NCBI GenBank assembly: GCA_963556495.2
Contig: OY747716.1
Location: forward strand, 33,508,318-33,572,317
Length of the DNA: 64,000 nt
Direction: 5' to 3'
Origin: Valencia hispanica
Lineage: Eukaryota; Chordata; Actinopteri; Cyprinodontiformes; Valenciidae
Each line of letters opens with the position of its first letter. Positions within the stretch are counted from its first letter, which is position 1. This document shows positions 24,180 to 36,642 of this stretch, one piece after another. Made by a program: the position numbers and the translations under genes. The notes beneath the pieces are model-generated. The model ran no database searches. It saw nothing but the letters and a program-made list of their open reading frames with translations, and was not told where the DNA came from.

Positions 24180-25030
24180 AATTTAATCAATATAACACTG
24201 GACCATTTTTACATTTCCACGTTACAACCACAAAGTCATGGGGTTTTTCTTAAAATCGGAATTTAAAGTCATACACCAACACAAAGTAGAAGACAATTGT
24301 GAAAAGAAAGCAAAAGGATGCATGTTTTTTTCCAATTATATCTTTATATTGAGTTCCCCAACACTTTGTAGAACTGCATTTTGCTGCAGTTAACGCTGTA
24401 GTCATTTTAGGGTATCTCTCTAGAGACTGAAATTGTTGCTTGTTATTCTTTGCAAAATAGCTCAAGATCATAAATATTTCAAATCGGATTTCAGTCAGGA
24501 CTTTGACTGGACCATTCAACTCATTAATATGGTTTGATCTGGCTATGTGTTCACTCTCAATTCGTTTGCAGTCTCTAACAGGATTTCCTCCAGGTTTGCT
24601 GGACTGAAATTGAAGTCTCTTCAAAAGAAGTATCCCCACACCATAATACTGCCACTACCATCATGGAGACTGTTTATTCAAGGTGAGGTATGAGTTTTTA
24701 CACATGTAGTCCAAAAAGTTCCGTTTTGGTTCCATATCCCCAGAGCAAACTTCTGAGGCCTTAACAGAACACTTGAATGTATAATAAGATTAAATTACTC
24801 ATAGGTGGACTATGTTTGATAGTTAGGTGGCTTCTGAAGGCAAGTTGTTGCTCTGGATTTTATTTACAGGGAACCAGAGTAAAGTGGCTTAAATCCAAAT
24901 GCACGCCACACAGTTTAGATTTTCATTAGTTTTAATTTAAACAAATTTTGTGTCCTTTTCCTTCTCTACAATCATACATTAGTACTTTATGTTGCTTATC
25001 ACTAAATGAAACCAAGTAAAATACATGTTC
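24180..25030. mobile_element. Tc1-type non-autonomous element
   Basis: Left wording TTTACATTTCCACGTTACAA, inner wording CCCCACACCATAATACTGCC and right-end wording GTGGCTTCTGAAGGCAAGTT belong to the same fish Tc1 family as 2690-2800 and 10490-10736. The 129-codon minus-strand frame is not a transposase. Confidence 0.55.
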
Positions 25031-25197
25031 AACATTAGTTATAAACAAACACTGAGCACATTCTAAATAGTTGGACAGTTTAAATTACACAATAGCTCAA
25101 CGTGTGCTTTAAATATTATGACTGGAAACTTAATGACCAAGTTGCTTGCAGCTTCACTCACAAAACGTCGTTGTTTGCCATTTTCTGATTACTCTTT

Positions 25198-25231
25198 ACA
25201 TGTGTGGCCAGGCATGCTTGGCCACACATGT
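25198..25231. repeat. 34-bp near-perfect palindrome
   Basis: Arms ACATGTGTGGCCA and TGGCCACACATGT flank the centre GGCATGCT. All positions pair except one mirrored G/A pair near the centre. Confidence 0.95.
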
Positions 25232-25239
25232 TGGCCTCT

Positions 25240-26880
25240 CAGCTGAGAAACGCTCAGAGTTGGCAAGGCTGAAAGTTAGTGCTGCTGACGAGTCTGTGCT
25301 CCCCATAAGTGACAAATTCATAACATATCTGCGAACTGGGGGGTAAAAACAACTCAGGTGCACATGGCACTTTCAGGGGAGTCCGGCACTATTTTGGCGA
25401 GTTTAACTGCTCAGGGCGCGGTGCCACACAGGGAGAGGGGTCGGGTAACTGCTCCTGGCTGACCTCCTTTATCTATAATTAAAGCTAGGAGCTGAACGCA
25501 AGGACATAACCTGAACTTTTTTTTTCTCACCCTTTCAAAAAAAATTTGATAAAAAAAATGTGCATTTTAAAGTTTGCATTTGTTTTGCAATTCCAGTTAA
25601 ACTTGTAAAACTCGCGTATGCCAGGCTCGTTTTTTATGCACATTTGAGAAGATTCCTCTTCAGCAATGCATTGAGTCTGCTGCCCTGTGCTTTCATTTGG
25701 AAGGTTATTTTTAAACGGAAAAAAGGGATACATCTAGCTGCACACAAACATATGCTGCGTTTTGGATGAATGCTTCAGACTCTGAACTTTATGTGCATTT
25801 GTGTTGTTGCATTACTCTTCGACTAGTTAAATGGTTTAAACTTTCAGAACGAGAAACCGCGGTGTTTACTCTGCAGCAAGTGCTTTCCACCTGTCCATCT
25901 CCCACTTGTTCTCCCTTCCTGGCATGTCGAAAATCTCAAACATCCCGAATTTGGCCCGCACAGGAGAGTGGAGGATCCCCAGCTTTTGGAGGGATGAACG
26001 CAAACTACAGCGCACAGGTGCGGCTGCTTTTATGATTTTCATGACATTGCACCTTCTTTTCTTCACACAGTTTTTTTTTATTGTCATTCGCATGTTTTCT
26101 TTTTTTCAGTTTATCCCAAACTAACTTTGGAACACTAATTGTTGCATGGAAGCTTGTTTGTTCTGGAAGAGTGGGAATGTAAAGGCTGGAAACGTACAGA
26201 AATAGCCACCGCGGGCAGTGCATTCCTTGCTGCCTCCGCACTGTGAGAACTGCAGACCTGTAGTTCAACAGGACAAGCGACCTGGCACCATTAAGCATCG
26301 CAGACTGAACTGCTGCTTGAATATGAATATGCATAGCTGGGATCATGGTAGAAGGCTCCGTTAAGATAAAAAAGCGCGTCTATTTATATAAACAGATGTT
26401 TAATGTCATAACTTATTTTAACATCTAAACGTAGATGAAACTCGTCTTTGCTGTTTAGAAAGTTGCATGTGGGTTAAAAGAAAGGAGATTTTTACGATTT
26501 TTTCGTACATTTGGTCTTTATAGAAAACAACTAAAAAAGACAAATCCTTGGATCCTTGGAGAATAAATGCAGGGTTATTTATTTATTGTTTACTTATGAA
26601 TTCATTAACAGCTAGGTAGTTTTATTTGTGTTTTTACTTGTATATTAATTCATCCTTTAGAAGCTATATTTTTCCTTTAGGTGCACATCTTATTTATTCA
26701 TAAAATCCATAATTCTTTCTCTCCATAGGCCAACTTGATTTCTTTCGGTTCAACATTTACTTCAATATAATCAATCAACATTTCATTCGCGAAGATTCCC
26801 TCTTTAAGGTGCAGATCCTATGTAGCAGGCTACCTCCTTTAGGTGTAGAATTTACTTATTTACAAACATACACCCTCTCA
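25240..26880. other. Intergenic, no gene recognised
   Basis: Open frames on both strands at 25.8-26.3 kb overlap each other and show no domain. No repeat family named. Confidence 0.55.
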
Positions 26881-26884
26881 TCCA

Positions 26885-26984
<100 letters not shown>

Positions 26985-27249
26985 TGTTTCTTAAGCTTGC
27001 CTCATTTGTCTGGTTTTGATTGTGTTATATGTCTGTCATAACCAGCAACAGATCTTCATCCATAGACTTTTTGGAAGGGGTCTGAATTCAACCATACTCA
27101 TCATGCTATTTTGTATGAAGAATTATGACTTTTGTTTGAAACTTAAGCCGCACAGCCACAGAGATGTGACACGCTGTTTTCCTAAAACAATGCAAAAGAA
27201 GAGTGGAAGCCTTTAATTTTTGTGAATAATAAAGAAATTAAACACCAAC

Positions 27250-27425
27250 CCCCCCCAAAAAAGCAATGATTGACCATCAGACGGGGATTGTTGCCCACAT
27301 TCTTGCAGCTTCCAGGATTTCGCTGATGGGAACTCAGCTGCATTCAATTAGCCTTCATCTAATTTAGCCGAGGCCTTAATTGCGCTCAGGGTGGTAGTTG
27401 TTTGCGCTAAGCCCCGTTTGAGGCT
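27250..27425. promoter_or_regulatory. Candidate en2 upstream enhancer block
   Basis: A compact repeat-free stretch with clustered TAAT-type cores (CAATTAGCC, TAATTTAGC, CTTAATTGCG) and ACAAT/ATTGT-type Sox cores. Lies about 5 kb upstream of the en2 start. Function inferred from composition and position only. Confidence 0.35.
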
Positions 27426-28059
27426 TCTGTAGAGAGAAGAAGAAGAAGAAGTAGAAGGAGGAAAAAAAAGAACAATCCCAATTCAAATGAGACTTATCTA
27501 CGCCACAACGATCAGACGGATTAAGACTTATTAAAACCTGTAAAGGGCTAAAAGCAGAAGATTCTGCAGCAACAACGTCTGCAGTGTGGCGACTCTGGAG
27601 GATTTCTCTGTAATCAAAATGAAATCACGCCAAAAAAGAAAAAGAAATTATATAGACATCATGTGCCTGCAGTTCAATGTGCGAGGAATAAATAAGAGAG
27701 GAAATGATTCGTGTAAAGGCGAATATCTAGTCAAAAAAGGTGAACAATATTTTAACTGAGACAATTTGGAGAGCCAATGCAATGAGATTGAAGCCTTAAT
27801 TGCTTTCTAGAACAATTTGGTTTCTTTTAAGTTTTTACATTTTGTCTTCATATCACCCCTATACAAATTGTGGGGGAACACAGGTGTAAATCTAACTTAA
27901 ATGAAGTGTCTTATCAAGCGACATTTTTGTTTGTTTGTTTCCACCCTTTGCCTTTAGTACTCTCTTCTAATCTTTTCTTGGTCGTCTGCCATGATTTTAG
28001 GCGACCCAGGGGAAGAAAAAAAACTGGGGGCAGTCGGCTTCCAGACCTAAAAAAAAAAA

Positions 28060-28600
28060 TTTGAAAAGGGGAGGGGGGGGGGGCGGGAAATCATACAGGA
28101 TCATCAAATAGAAGAGACGTGCTTTCAGGTTTTTGAAAGAACACAGGAAGCTGGAGGATTTGGTGCGACCCCTGCGATGGTGACACAGCCGATATCTTAG
28201 GGACCCCCATTCATCTGGAGGCAGGGATGATGACCGGGAAGAAGGAGGGATGGGTGGAGTAGGGGGGGGGGGGGGGGTGCGGTGGGGCCGCATCTGCAGA
28301 AGGTCCCACCGCCCTCTGATCAGTGAGCTGGCACACATGCACGGCGTCCATTCACAAATCCTCCTCCTGCGCGTCACCTTTTGTAGTACTCCATAGCACT
28401 GACGTATACGACAAGCCTACCAGGAGAGATCCAGGGGAGGGGGATGAGAGGGAGGAAGAGGAGGGGGGGGGGGCGGGGGTGGTGAAATAAAATAGGTTAT
28501 AGGAACTCAAGGACAGGGCACATGCGCACAACGCGCGCGATCGATTTATAGGCGCGGGGAGGGGTGATAGCTCTACGCGCGCGCGCGTGCACGAGACAAG
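28060..28600. repeat. G-run and alternating CG cluster
   Basis: Runs of more than 10 G (about 28069-28081, 28261-28277, 28465-28474) and an alternating stretch CGCGCGCGCGCGTGCACG (28576-28593). Open frames across it on the minus strand are low-complexity artefacts. Confidence 0.85.
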
Positions 28601-28699
28601 AAGAGGAGGGGGAGTGGAGCTATAAGTGGATGTTGCTGTATACAATCCCTGCATGCATGGATACAGAAGTTTAGGCTTCAAAACAAGCAGGAAATGTCA

Positions 28700-30010
28700 A
28701 TGCTTTGCCTGCTTATGAATTGTTGTGATCCTTTTCAAACACACAAGCGAAAGAAAAAATAATATAGGCTACATACACATACATATATAGATATACCCAC
28801 ACCTATATATGTGGGCTACGCTGACATCAGAGCAAATGCTTCCCATTTAGTACAAAGGCAAGGCACCTCTCTTAAATCCTGGTCAAATCTGTCAATGTGG
28901 ACTTCTAAAATAGTACAAAACACAACATCTTAGTGCATGTTTAGTAAACAACCTGGATACTGCAAAAAGCATTGAAAATAAATACAAATGCATGGGTTTG
29001 CTCCATACGCAGCCATTAAGACATGTATGCGACTGAAGGGTATGCAAGGATGGATGTGGGGTTTTCGTTCAATATGTGAAATGATTGCAGACGCCGAGGC
29101 CTATCACCGGTTTCCATAAACTAGGTTTCTTCTGCACCACAGCAACAGCTGCATTTGTCGAAATCGTTAACAGCCAAAATAACAAGATCAACCTTAAACA
29201 AAAAATCTGCGCCCAAACATGTTTTAACTATGTTATTAGACATTTAGGTAGAATGCATATGAAAGAAGCTTTTTTCTGTTGCACATTTTACCTCGTCTGG
29301 GGAGGCAAGTGGAGTGATGAAAACAGACTACCATTAGAAAAGCGTACGTTTATTTATTTACAAGATGATTTTGCTTGAAACAACAAAAATCCTAAATATT
29401 AAGAAGAAATGAGCAAAGCACCAAAGCACATAACGCAAGTAAACAGCAATCAGAAAGCACCTTAGCCTAATAATAAGAAAATGCTCTAATAAATCAAACC
29501 AGTTTATAGCTTTAGTGGCGGTAGTCGAAAAAAAGGACTTGATTTGGCTACTTCAGCCCCGTTTGCCCCGTAACCAACCAGGAAAGTGGGCCACGAAAAT
29601 ATTTTTCACCTCACGTCAAAAAGCTGATATTTTCATAAACAGGTGCAATAAAAATGCAAATAGTATTTGCATTGAATGTGCTGAACGTATTCAACCCAAC
29701 TAAAGCATGATATATAACAGTTAATTTTTAGTTATCCTTTAACAAAATGATTAATCGTGGCCACGACGAGCTCTTGGCATATCTGGCAAAAATGCGCATG
29801 TAAAACAATGCATCAAAATGGCTTCTTTTTTTAACCTGTTTTTCGGGAAAAACTAAAATCTTCTAAAATTACCCTACCTTTGATATCTGTTCTAGACTTG
29901 CCTTTTTTTGGGGGAAAATTAAAAATATTAATGTTTGTGATTTCTTGTTTGTTTCTTTTATGAATAATACGACTTTTAAGGGGGCTTGATTGAATAATAT
30001 GTAATATTGT
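28700..30010. other. Intergenic, nothing recognised
   Basis: A+T-rich. The 97-codon frame at 29085-29378 shows no domain. Confidence 0.55.
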
Positions 30011-30019
30011 GGAACACAA

Positions 30020-30265
30020 AAGGCCTCCCCATTCTAATTCGGAGTCTGCAATGGTGTCATTTCCTCCAGACGCCCCTGTTTTTTTTTTTGCTGGGGAGGT
30101 TAGAGGCCAAGCCCAGGCGGTAGAGGCCTGTCTGTAGATCCATTGTCTGCTGCTTATTTAGCACTCAACAATAATCTGCGCTTCCACTCACAAGTGAGAA
30201 ACAATCGCAGCGTGACAGTGTGGCCTGTCTAATTACACCTTTCACTCTCAACTTTCTGCTGTTTG
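30020..30265. promoter_or_regulatory. Candidate midbrain-hindbrain enhancer of en2
   Basis: Repeat-free. Contains GCGTGAC (30210-30216), the core half of Pax2/5/8 paired-domain sites, beside a Sox-like ACAAT and a homeodomain TAATTAC within 40 bp. Known: En2 enhancers in mouse depend on Pax2/5/8 sites. The sites here are seen; their activity is inferred. Confidence 0.35.
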
Positions 30266-30809
30266 GATTGAACGCACAGATGCGGTAGGTGTTGGTCAGG
30301 TATCCAGAATTCAAATGTTTAGACTCGGAAATAAAGGGTGCATTTGTAACTTTAAAACGGAGCTAATGCTCTTACATTCTTTAAAAACTAATTGTTGGGC
30401 ACAATGGAATTATGGCTTGGACCAGGATTAGCTAAAACAAAATTGCAATATCAAAAAAAAAAAAAAAAAAAAAAACAATAACTGTACTTTACACATACCA
30501 AGCAGCAATCAAAAAGGTGAAAGCTTAGAATTACAGTTTCATATGCCCAAAAAAATCTAATGGAAATAGTTTTGAAAGTTGCCATCTAAGAGAAAACAGC
30601 TAATATCAGGAAGAACAAAACATTCAAGCAACATAAAGCAATCTTATCACTTCCATGAAAGTAAAATACAAAACAGGTCATGCGCAAAATAACATTTCAA
30701 ACACTAGATATGTTCCCCAAACTTGTAAAATATAAAAGAGTGAAGAAAATCTACAAAATACAATGTACGCTTTCTGATCCTACTAATAAAAAAAAATAAC
30801 TCAGTCACT

Positions 30810-31150
30810 CTCACCGCCGCTCTTCCTGGACCCTCCTTATTTACGCAAACCGCTCTGGCTCCAAAACGCCAGAAGAGCACCGTCCGCTCTCACTAGATCG
30901 GTGGAGAGAACCACTGAAAACTCTGCTTTGGAGGTGGTCAGCAAAGTTACCCAAAGTTTTGTCTTTGGCGCGACTCCTGATCCCGAGCGGCGCGCACTAA
31001 ACAGTTTGTTTGCATCACTGATTTCTTTTAAAGGGATATGGACCCTGTTCTAGGGCGACCGCAGGCGTCACGGCAGGAGAACGCAATCGCATTCAAAATA
31101 CTAAAAGCGCATCAGTTTAGGCTTTTCTGGCCATCGCGCTTTAATTATGA
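30810..31150. promoter_or_regulatory. CpG-rich block upstream of en2
   Basis: Many CpGs in an A+T-rich neighbourhood, an octamer-like TTTGCATC (31010-31017) and GCGTCACGG. Could be an upstream CpG island or an alternative start region. Confidence 0.3.
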
Positions 31151-31931
31151 TGGGTTTTAGTTGCACATTATGAGGTGAAGGGATACTATTATGCAAGAAA
31201 CAAACAAATGTAAAGAAAATACTTTAAATTAAATGATATAGTAAATGGTAATTTACTTATATGATGGTTTCAAAATTAAATATTATGTCACTCCATCCCC
31301 AAATGTTGATTTTTACGCATAATCCACTCCAGTTGTCTTTATTTAAAGCGTTTTTATTTTAACTCTAAACAGCTTAAATGTATTTAAATGTTGAAAATGC
31401 GTTCAAATTCAATAAACAACATCTCACTTCTATATGATACATTGGGACATGTTGCATCCCCCCCTCCTCCCCTAAATAGGTCAGTAGTATTTGTTTTCAT
31501 TCAGGCAGATTTGCAACTGTTAATCAGCTAATTTATTTTTGTTTTTCATCTGCAAAGGTGACCAGTATCAAACTTCACGTCATTCATATGTGTTTTGGAG
31601 CATATTAAACACTGAAAATCTGCTTTTCTCTGGTGTTATTGGGAGTGTTTAACCCCGGGGGTCCTCGCAGTTCACTTTTAGCTATAACCAGCATGGCAAT
31701 CCTACCGTTGTTTTTGTTTTCTACGCACAACGCACATTTTCTCAAACTCCTGAGAAAAATAAAGTACAACATGTCATGAAATACTGGATGTATCTGTGTG
31801 CATGCACCGGATTCAAATTAGGCTTTCCTCTTCGTACATGTTCGGGGCTCTTCCCCTTTTACTAGGGCGAGGATGGGGCGTTTGTAGACTGCTCCGGAGT
31901 CTGCGTCATGTGGCCCGGTTTCTGCCGTCCT

Positions 31932-32117
31932 ATTGGTCAGAGGCACGTGTCTGGGAGGAGGGTGGTAGAACGTCACTCGGGGGGCTCGCATTGAAAATAA
32001 GAACAAAACTCCAGAGTGAGAGTATTAGAGCATCAGTTTAGGAGCCTCTTTATTTACCCTTAGTTTAGTTTAGGTGTAGGCATTCCCGAGGACGCACAAA
32101 TCGGATGGTGGTATAAA
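31932..32117 (+). promoter_or_regulatory. en2: Candidate en2 promoter elements
   Basis: Inverted CCAAT (ATTGG, 31932-31936), E-box CACGTG (31944-31949) and a TATA-like TATAAA (32112-32117). The TATA position would put transcription start near 32142 and give a 5' UTR of about 260 nt. The motifs are seen; their use is inferred. Confidence 0.4.
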
Positions 32118-32399
32118 TTGGATGGTGCGCAAATGGCAAGCGCTTTAGCTCTTAGATATCACTTGTAACCCAATTTTAAGGGAATATATGGTACAAATTA
32201 TGCTTTTCTCAAAGGACACTACGGCAAGGCTTTGCGTGGTGTCCAAGGCACTCACTGGTATCTGAGTTGTTTTATTTATTTCTTTTACCCGTGCAGTTTT
32301 TTGGGTAATTCCCCTCAAAGTTCTTCGCAAAATTTCTCGCTGCGAAAAGGGGAGCGACAAAGGGGTTAAACAGCGTAAAGTGGGGGAAAGTGAATCAGT

Positions 32400-32886
32400 A
32401 TGGAAGAAAATGATCGCGGCAACAGAGATGCGGTGGAGCGGCAGGAGTCGGGGGATGAATCCAATAGAGCCATCCTCCCTCTGCTACAGGCGCCGGGGAA
32501 CCTGCAGATCCCGCACCGGGTCACCAATTTCTTCATCGACAACATCCTGCGGCCGGACTTCGGACGGAGGAAGGACGTGGGCGCGCATCGCGACGAGAGC
32601 AGCCCAGCTTCGCAGGAGAGCCGCGGCAGTCCGGCCGCCCCTCAGACTGAGCCGGTTGGCAGCACGGTGCCGGCGGAGGGGACCTCCACTCCGCACACGG
32701 TCACCGGGCCCAAGAAGCCCGCGAAATCCGCCGAGGAGTCCCTGAAACCGGGCGGGGAGAACGGAGACCAGTGCCTAAGCTCAGACTCAGACAGTTCTCA
32801 AGCCAGCTCGAACCCATCGATGTCGCAGCCCATGTTGTGGCCAGCCTGGGTTTACTGCACTAGATACTCGGACAGGCCTTCTTCAG
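32400..32886 (+). CDS. en2: en2 coding exon 1
   Basis: The ATG gives [10 protein letters not shown], a family-typical start. G+C-rich compared with the surroundings. Encodes residues 1-162 and the first base of codon 163. The donor GTTGGT follows CCTTCTTCAG. The frame continues 17 codons into the intron before a stop, which is not coding. Confidence 0.95.
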
Positions 32887-35550
32887 GTTGGTGGCATACC
32901 GTTTTACTACGTCCCCGTATATTTTCTGTAACCTGAAATACCCCGTAACACTGACCCCGGATGGCTTGACCGAGTTTCAGCTGCAGTAGGGAGAACGATC
33001 GATGTGCAGAGCACAAAGCAAAATCACTATTCTAATAATAATAATAAAAATTATTAAAACCTGAACACGCATTGATAACTATAATTTACGCGAAAACGTT
33101 CCATCGCGTCTTAATCAACTTAATTTATCTCACTAATATTACACTTAAAATAGGATTCTCGAACGAAGAGAGTAAGGCCTTTTGAGAAAATGAAAACAAT
33201 GGAGGAGAAATAGTGTTAACGGGTAGAAATTTCTCAAATTTTATTTTTAGCGCTCGACAAAAATATGATGACCCATTTTCATAACTTTATTCCCCCCCCC
33301 CCCCTTGTGTATCAATGCAATTTCGAGATTCGGAGTAGCCTATATATATATATATATTTATATTCTTTTCAAATAGACACAGGCGTGGTGAGCTGTGCCT
33401 CTTCCTGGCAGCATGGGAGCTTTCAAACTAGCATTTGTTGCACTTGTGGAGTCTGGTTTTGCTTTCTGAAAGTTATGTTCGGGGTCATGACAAATCTTGT
33501 GATTTCAATCGCAGTTCCAGTTCCAGTTGCAGCAGTGAGCATGTTTTGTATATTCATAAACTAACTCATAAACTCCTTGATTTTTTTCTCGTCTCCCTGC
33601 AAAGTAGAAAAGTGTAAAGATTTCTTAGCGTGCATATGAAAAGTGGAGTACAACTTGTTCTCATGCATTATGTAACGTTATACTATAGAGTGGCGTGGGC
33701 AACTACTACCAGTTGCAGAGCTTCAGTTTTCACTCAACATATAGGGTTGATTCTGGGCTTGTTTCATTAATGTTTTGGTGCACTGATTCGGATGAGAGGA
33801 CCTAGCAGGTCGTCTTTCCAGATGGAAAATGATTGTGTCTCTTATGTGAGCTGCTCAGATCCAAGATTCTGTTCACGTCCGTCCACCAAGGAGTTTTTCA
33901 AGTGGCCAACAAAAAGTAAGGGAGAAAGAGGAGGGGGGGGTGCATAGTAACAGCAACGAAATTCATCTTAATTTTTTTAATTGAACAGCAAAAACATTAT
34001 TATATCATTTTTCCTGCTGTCATCTATTAATGTCTGTGTCTATAGACTAGACAGTGTTAGTATATGCTCAGTGTGTCTGTGTGTGTGTGTATTTTTAAGA
34101 GGGAGCAACAGGGAGGCATGACTGCTTTTGGAAGCCTGGGGCAGTTTTTAGCCATTATTTGCCCTCTTTTTCTGGAAGTTTTCAAAGCGAAACATGTTGA
34201 TTTAAATTACTCCTAATTTTACTTTTGCTCCTTTTTTTTTGGCTTGACAGAAACGCAAACCGAACTGAGCACGCACATAGATGAACACGTTTGTTTACAT
34301 GTATTTTTAGGTGATTGGAATAAATATTCGAAAAATCAGACAATATGTTGTAACGTGTGCTTTACGCACGGGTTTTGTGTATGATTGGTGATAGTGGGAC
34401 AACAGTGAGAGTGGGAGAACAGCAGCCTATACCTACGATTCACGTTTTGGTGAAGTAGTTTGATGGAAAACCCTAAAACTAGGGGTCAATGTTTCTCGTG
34501 GAGCTCTTATGGACTAATGTTTTACCTTGGTTTTTTGGTCAAATTGCCGCTTCACAGTTCGTAGTCTTATTCGTATCTACACATTTCGGTCTCGCAAACA
34601 ATCGTTTTGCTTAAAGCATTGTTAATTGTTTATGGTTCTATGTAGTGGTGTATTTCAATCAATGGTGGCGAGAAATACCCACTGAAACGCTCAAATCTTG
34701 CCTGGGATGTTGTTTAGTTGTCAATGATTATCTGAAATCCTTGTATAACGCTCCATGTCCCTTTATTTTAATTCGGATTCTTGTTTTGCACCCGTTGTCA
34801 ATTAATATGCAAAATGTTGACCCTTTATTAACTAAAATAACTTTTATTGACCTGCTGGTTTTTATGGAAATGTCATTAAACATTTTTTTATAGTAGAATA
34901 TGAGTAAAGTATAGAAAATACTCTAAACTGTAGGTTGTCGGGTACGAAACGGAACATTCCACAGCACATTTTGGCAGACAGTTAAATTTCAGACATGTTT
35001 GCCACTGAGCTTGTCATTCTGACTATAGGCTACATAACTTGCCTTTTGGGGGCCTGTCTTGGCTACGAAACGACCAAAAATACAAAAGTACGAAATGGCA
35101 ATTGAGCGAAAAATTAACAGCCCCCACTTTATGACAAATATTTCACCAAAGATCCTTTTTTTTTTATATACTGACAAACAACTGCATGTGTCTCTGAACC
35201 CCCGCCACCCACCCTCCCCACGTCACACAGGGCCAAGATCTCGCAAACCAAAGAAGAAATCGACCAGCAAAGAGGACAAGCGACCACGGACGGCCTTCAC
35301 AGCGGAGCAGCTGCAGAGACTAAAGTCGGAGTTCCAAACCAACCGGTACCTGACGGAGCAGAGGCGGCAGAACCTGGCGCAGGAGCTCGGTCTGAACGAA
35401 TCCCAGATCAAGATCTGGTTCCAGAACAAGAGGGCCAAGATCAAGAAGGCCAGCGGCACCAAGAACACTCTGGCCTTGCACCTGATGGCACAGGGACTGT
35501 ACAATCACGCCACCGTCTCGTCGAAGGACGAGAAATCAGACAGCGATTGA
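32400..35550 (+). CDS. en2: Engrailed-2 homeobox transcription factor, two coding exons (32400-32886, 35231-35550)
   Basis: Seen: 268 codons plus TGA, split by one phase-1 intron at the place typical of engrailed genes. EH1 ([12 protein letters not shown], residues 44-55) holds the Groucho-binding pattern FxIxxIL. EH2 ([17 protein letters not shown], 147-163) carries the two tryptophans that contact PBX. A basic EH3 (PRSRKPKKK) follows. The homeodomain is residues 178-237 with [14 protein letters not shown]50 at residue 227 and N51 at 228. EH5 ([15 protein letters not shown]) ends the protein. An acidic-serine stretch lies around 125-140. Known: a DNA-binding repressor in the nucleus that patterns the midbrain-hindbrain boundary and cerebellum. 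Length agrees with fish En2 (about 260-265 aa). Linkage to insig1 supports en2 over en1; the a/b paralog is not resolved. Confidence 0.96.
32887..35230 (+). other. en2: en2 intron
   Basis: 2344 bp with intact GT and AG ends. Contains a poly-C run (33292-33304), a short TA repeat (about 33340-33360) and a TG repeat (about 34077-34090). No transposon recognised, in contrast to most of the window. Confidence 0.85.
35231..35550 (+). CDS. en2: en2 coding exon 2 (homeodomain)
   Basis: The acceptor is CGTCACACAG. Encodes residues 163 (last two bases) to 268: EH3, the whole homeodomain and EH5, ending DEKSDSD then TGA. The open frame upstream from 35059 is intron read-through, not an alternative start. 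Confidence 0.95.
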
Positions 35551-36103
35551 TTTCCAGAGAAGTAAACAGCAGCCTCCTGACGAAAAAGAACCTATAGTAA
35601 TCCTATCATAGATTTTTATAGAGATTAAGAACTCTACTTACAGGAATATTTAATGTTACCACTGCAAATACTTTAACTATCACTCACCATGGATGTACAC
35701 AATGGCTCCAAGACACCATAACAAATAGAGTCCCTACAAGAATTTCTAACCACACCATAGGCATAGGTTCCTATGGGAATATTATAGTGATTTTTTTCGT
35801 TATATGGGAGGTGTAATCAAGCCTACAATGCAATAATATGATCGAAAAAGGGCCAGTGTATAGCCTTTACCAGCATAAATTGTTTAAAAAAACAGAGATA
35901 TTTCTGCAATATCACGTCTATAAAAGATGTATAAAGGTACGTTTTCATTGTTTCTTGTCGTCCCCGCCCCCTTCCTGGGGCTACAAATGCTTACACTCTC
36001 CATTTTTATAAGCCGTATAAGGATTACTGCTATCCATGATTGTCATCGTGTTACATTTTAACTAACTGGCACTTGTTTTTATCTGTCAGTAAAGAGGGAA
36101 ATT

Positions 36104-36109
36104 AATAAA
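36104..36109 (+). terminator. en2: Candidate proximal en2 polyadenylation signal
   Basis: AATAAA followed by an A-rich run. A-rich rather than GT-rich DNA downstream makes it less certain. Confidence 0.4.
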
Positions 36110-36465
36110 AAGAAAAAGGAAAAAAAAAAAGAAAAAACTGAAGTCCAAAGAATATTTTTCTGCTGCATCCAGGCTACTGTGAATTTAAATATGCTAACAA
36201 GGTTTTTCTAATGCCATGCTGGCTTGATTTTCTTGGTTGTTTTCTGCGTGCAAAGTAGACAGCAAAATTTGTTAGGGCTAATTGGGCACTGCATTATTTT
36301 CTTTATTTATTTAATTTCTTCCCCCAAGCATTTGTTGTTGTAACGCAGTTTGTTGTGAGTAACCAGTGGCGGTTCTTGCATGAATGGCACCCTGGGCAAG
36401 CTTCTTCTTTGGCCACCCAATGCAACTAAAAAATCCACACCCAAAACTTAATCTGCAGAGAATCG

Positions 36466-36468
<3 letters not shown>

Positions 36469-36539
<71 letters not shown>
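36469..36539. repeat. AT dinucleotide microsatellite
   Basis: Uninterrupted (AT)n of about 71 bp inside the hAT-like element next to en2. Confidence 0.97.
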
Positions 36540-36543
<4 letters not shown>

Positions 36544-36642
36544 AGCAGGATCATTCAGACCTAAACATATCGAAGCTATAATTTTCGATGTACATACTTA
36601 GTTTTTAAAATATTTTTGCAATATTTGTTTAGAAGACAGAGT

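Noticed and set aside
27997..28681. Two minus-strand frames of more than 100 codons rich in Pro and Ser
   Set aside because: They span G-runs and purine tracts. Low complexity, no domain.
32380..32745. 121-codon + frame overlapping en2 exon 1
   Set aside because: Arginine-rich out-of-frame shadow of a G+C-rich exon. The frame with EH1 and EH2 is the real one.
35223..35508. Minus-strand open frames opposite en2 exon 2
   Set aside because: Antisense shadows of the homeodomain exon.
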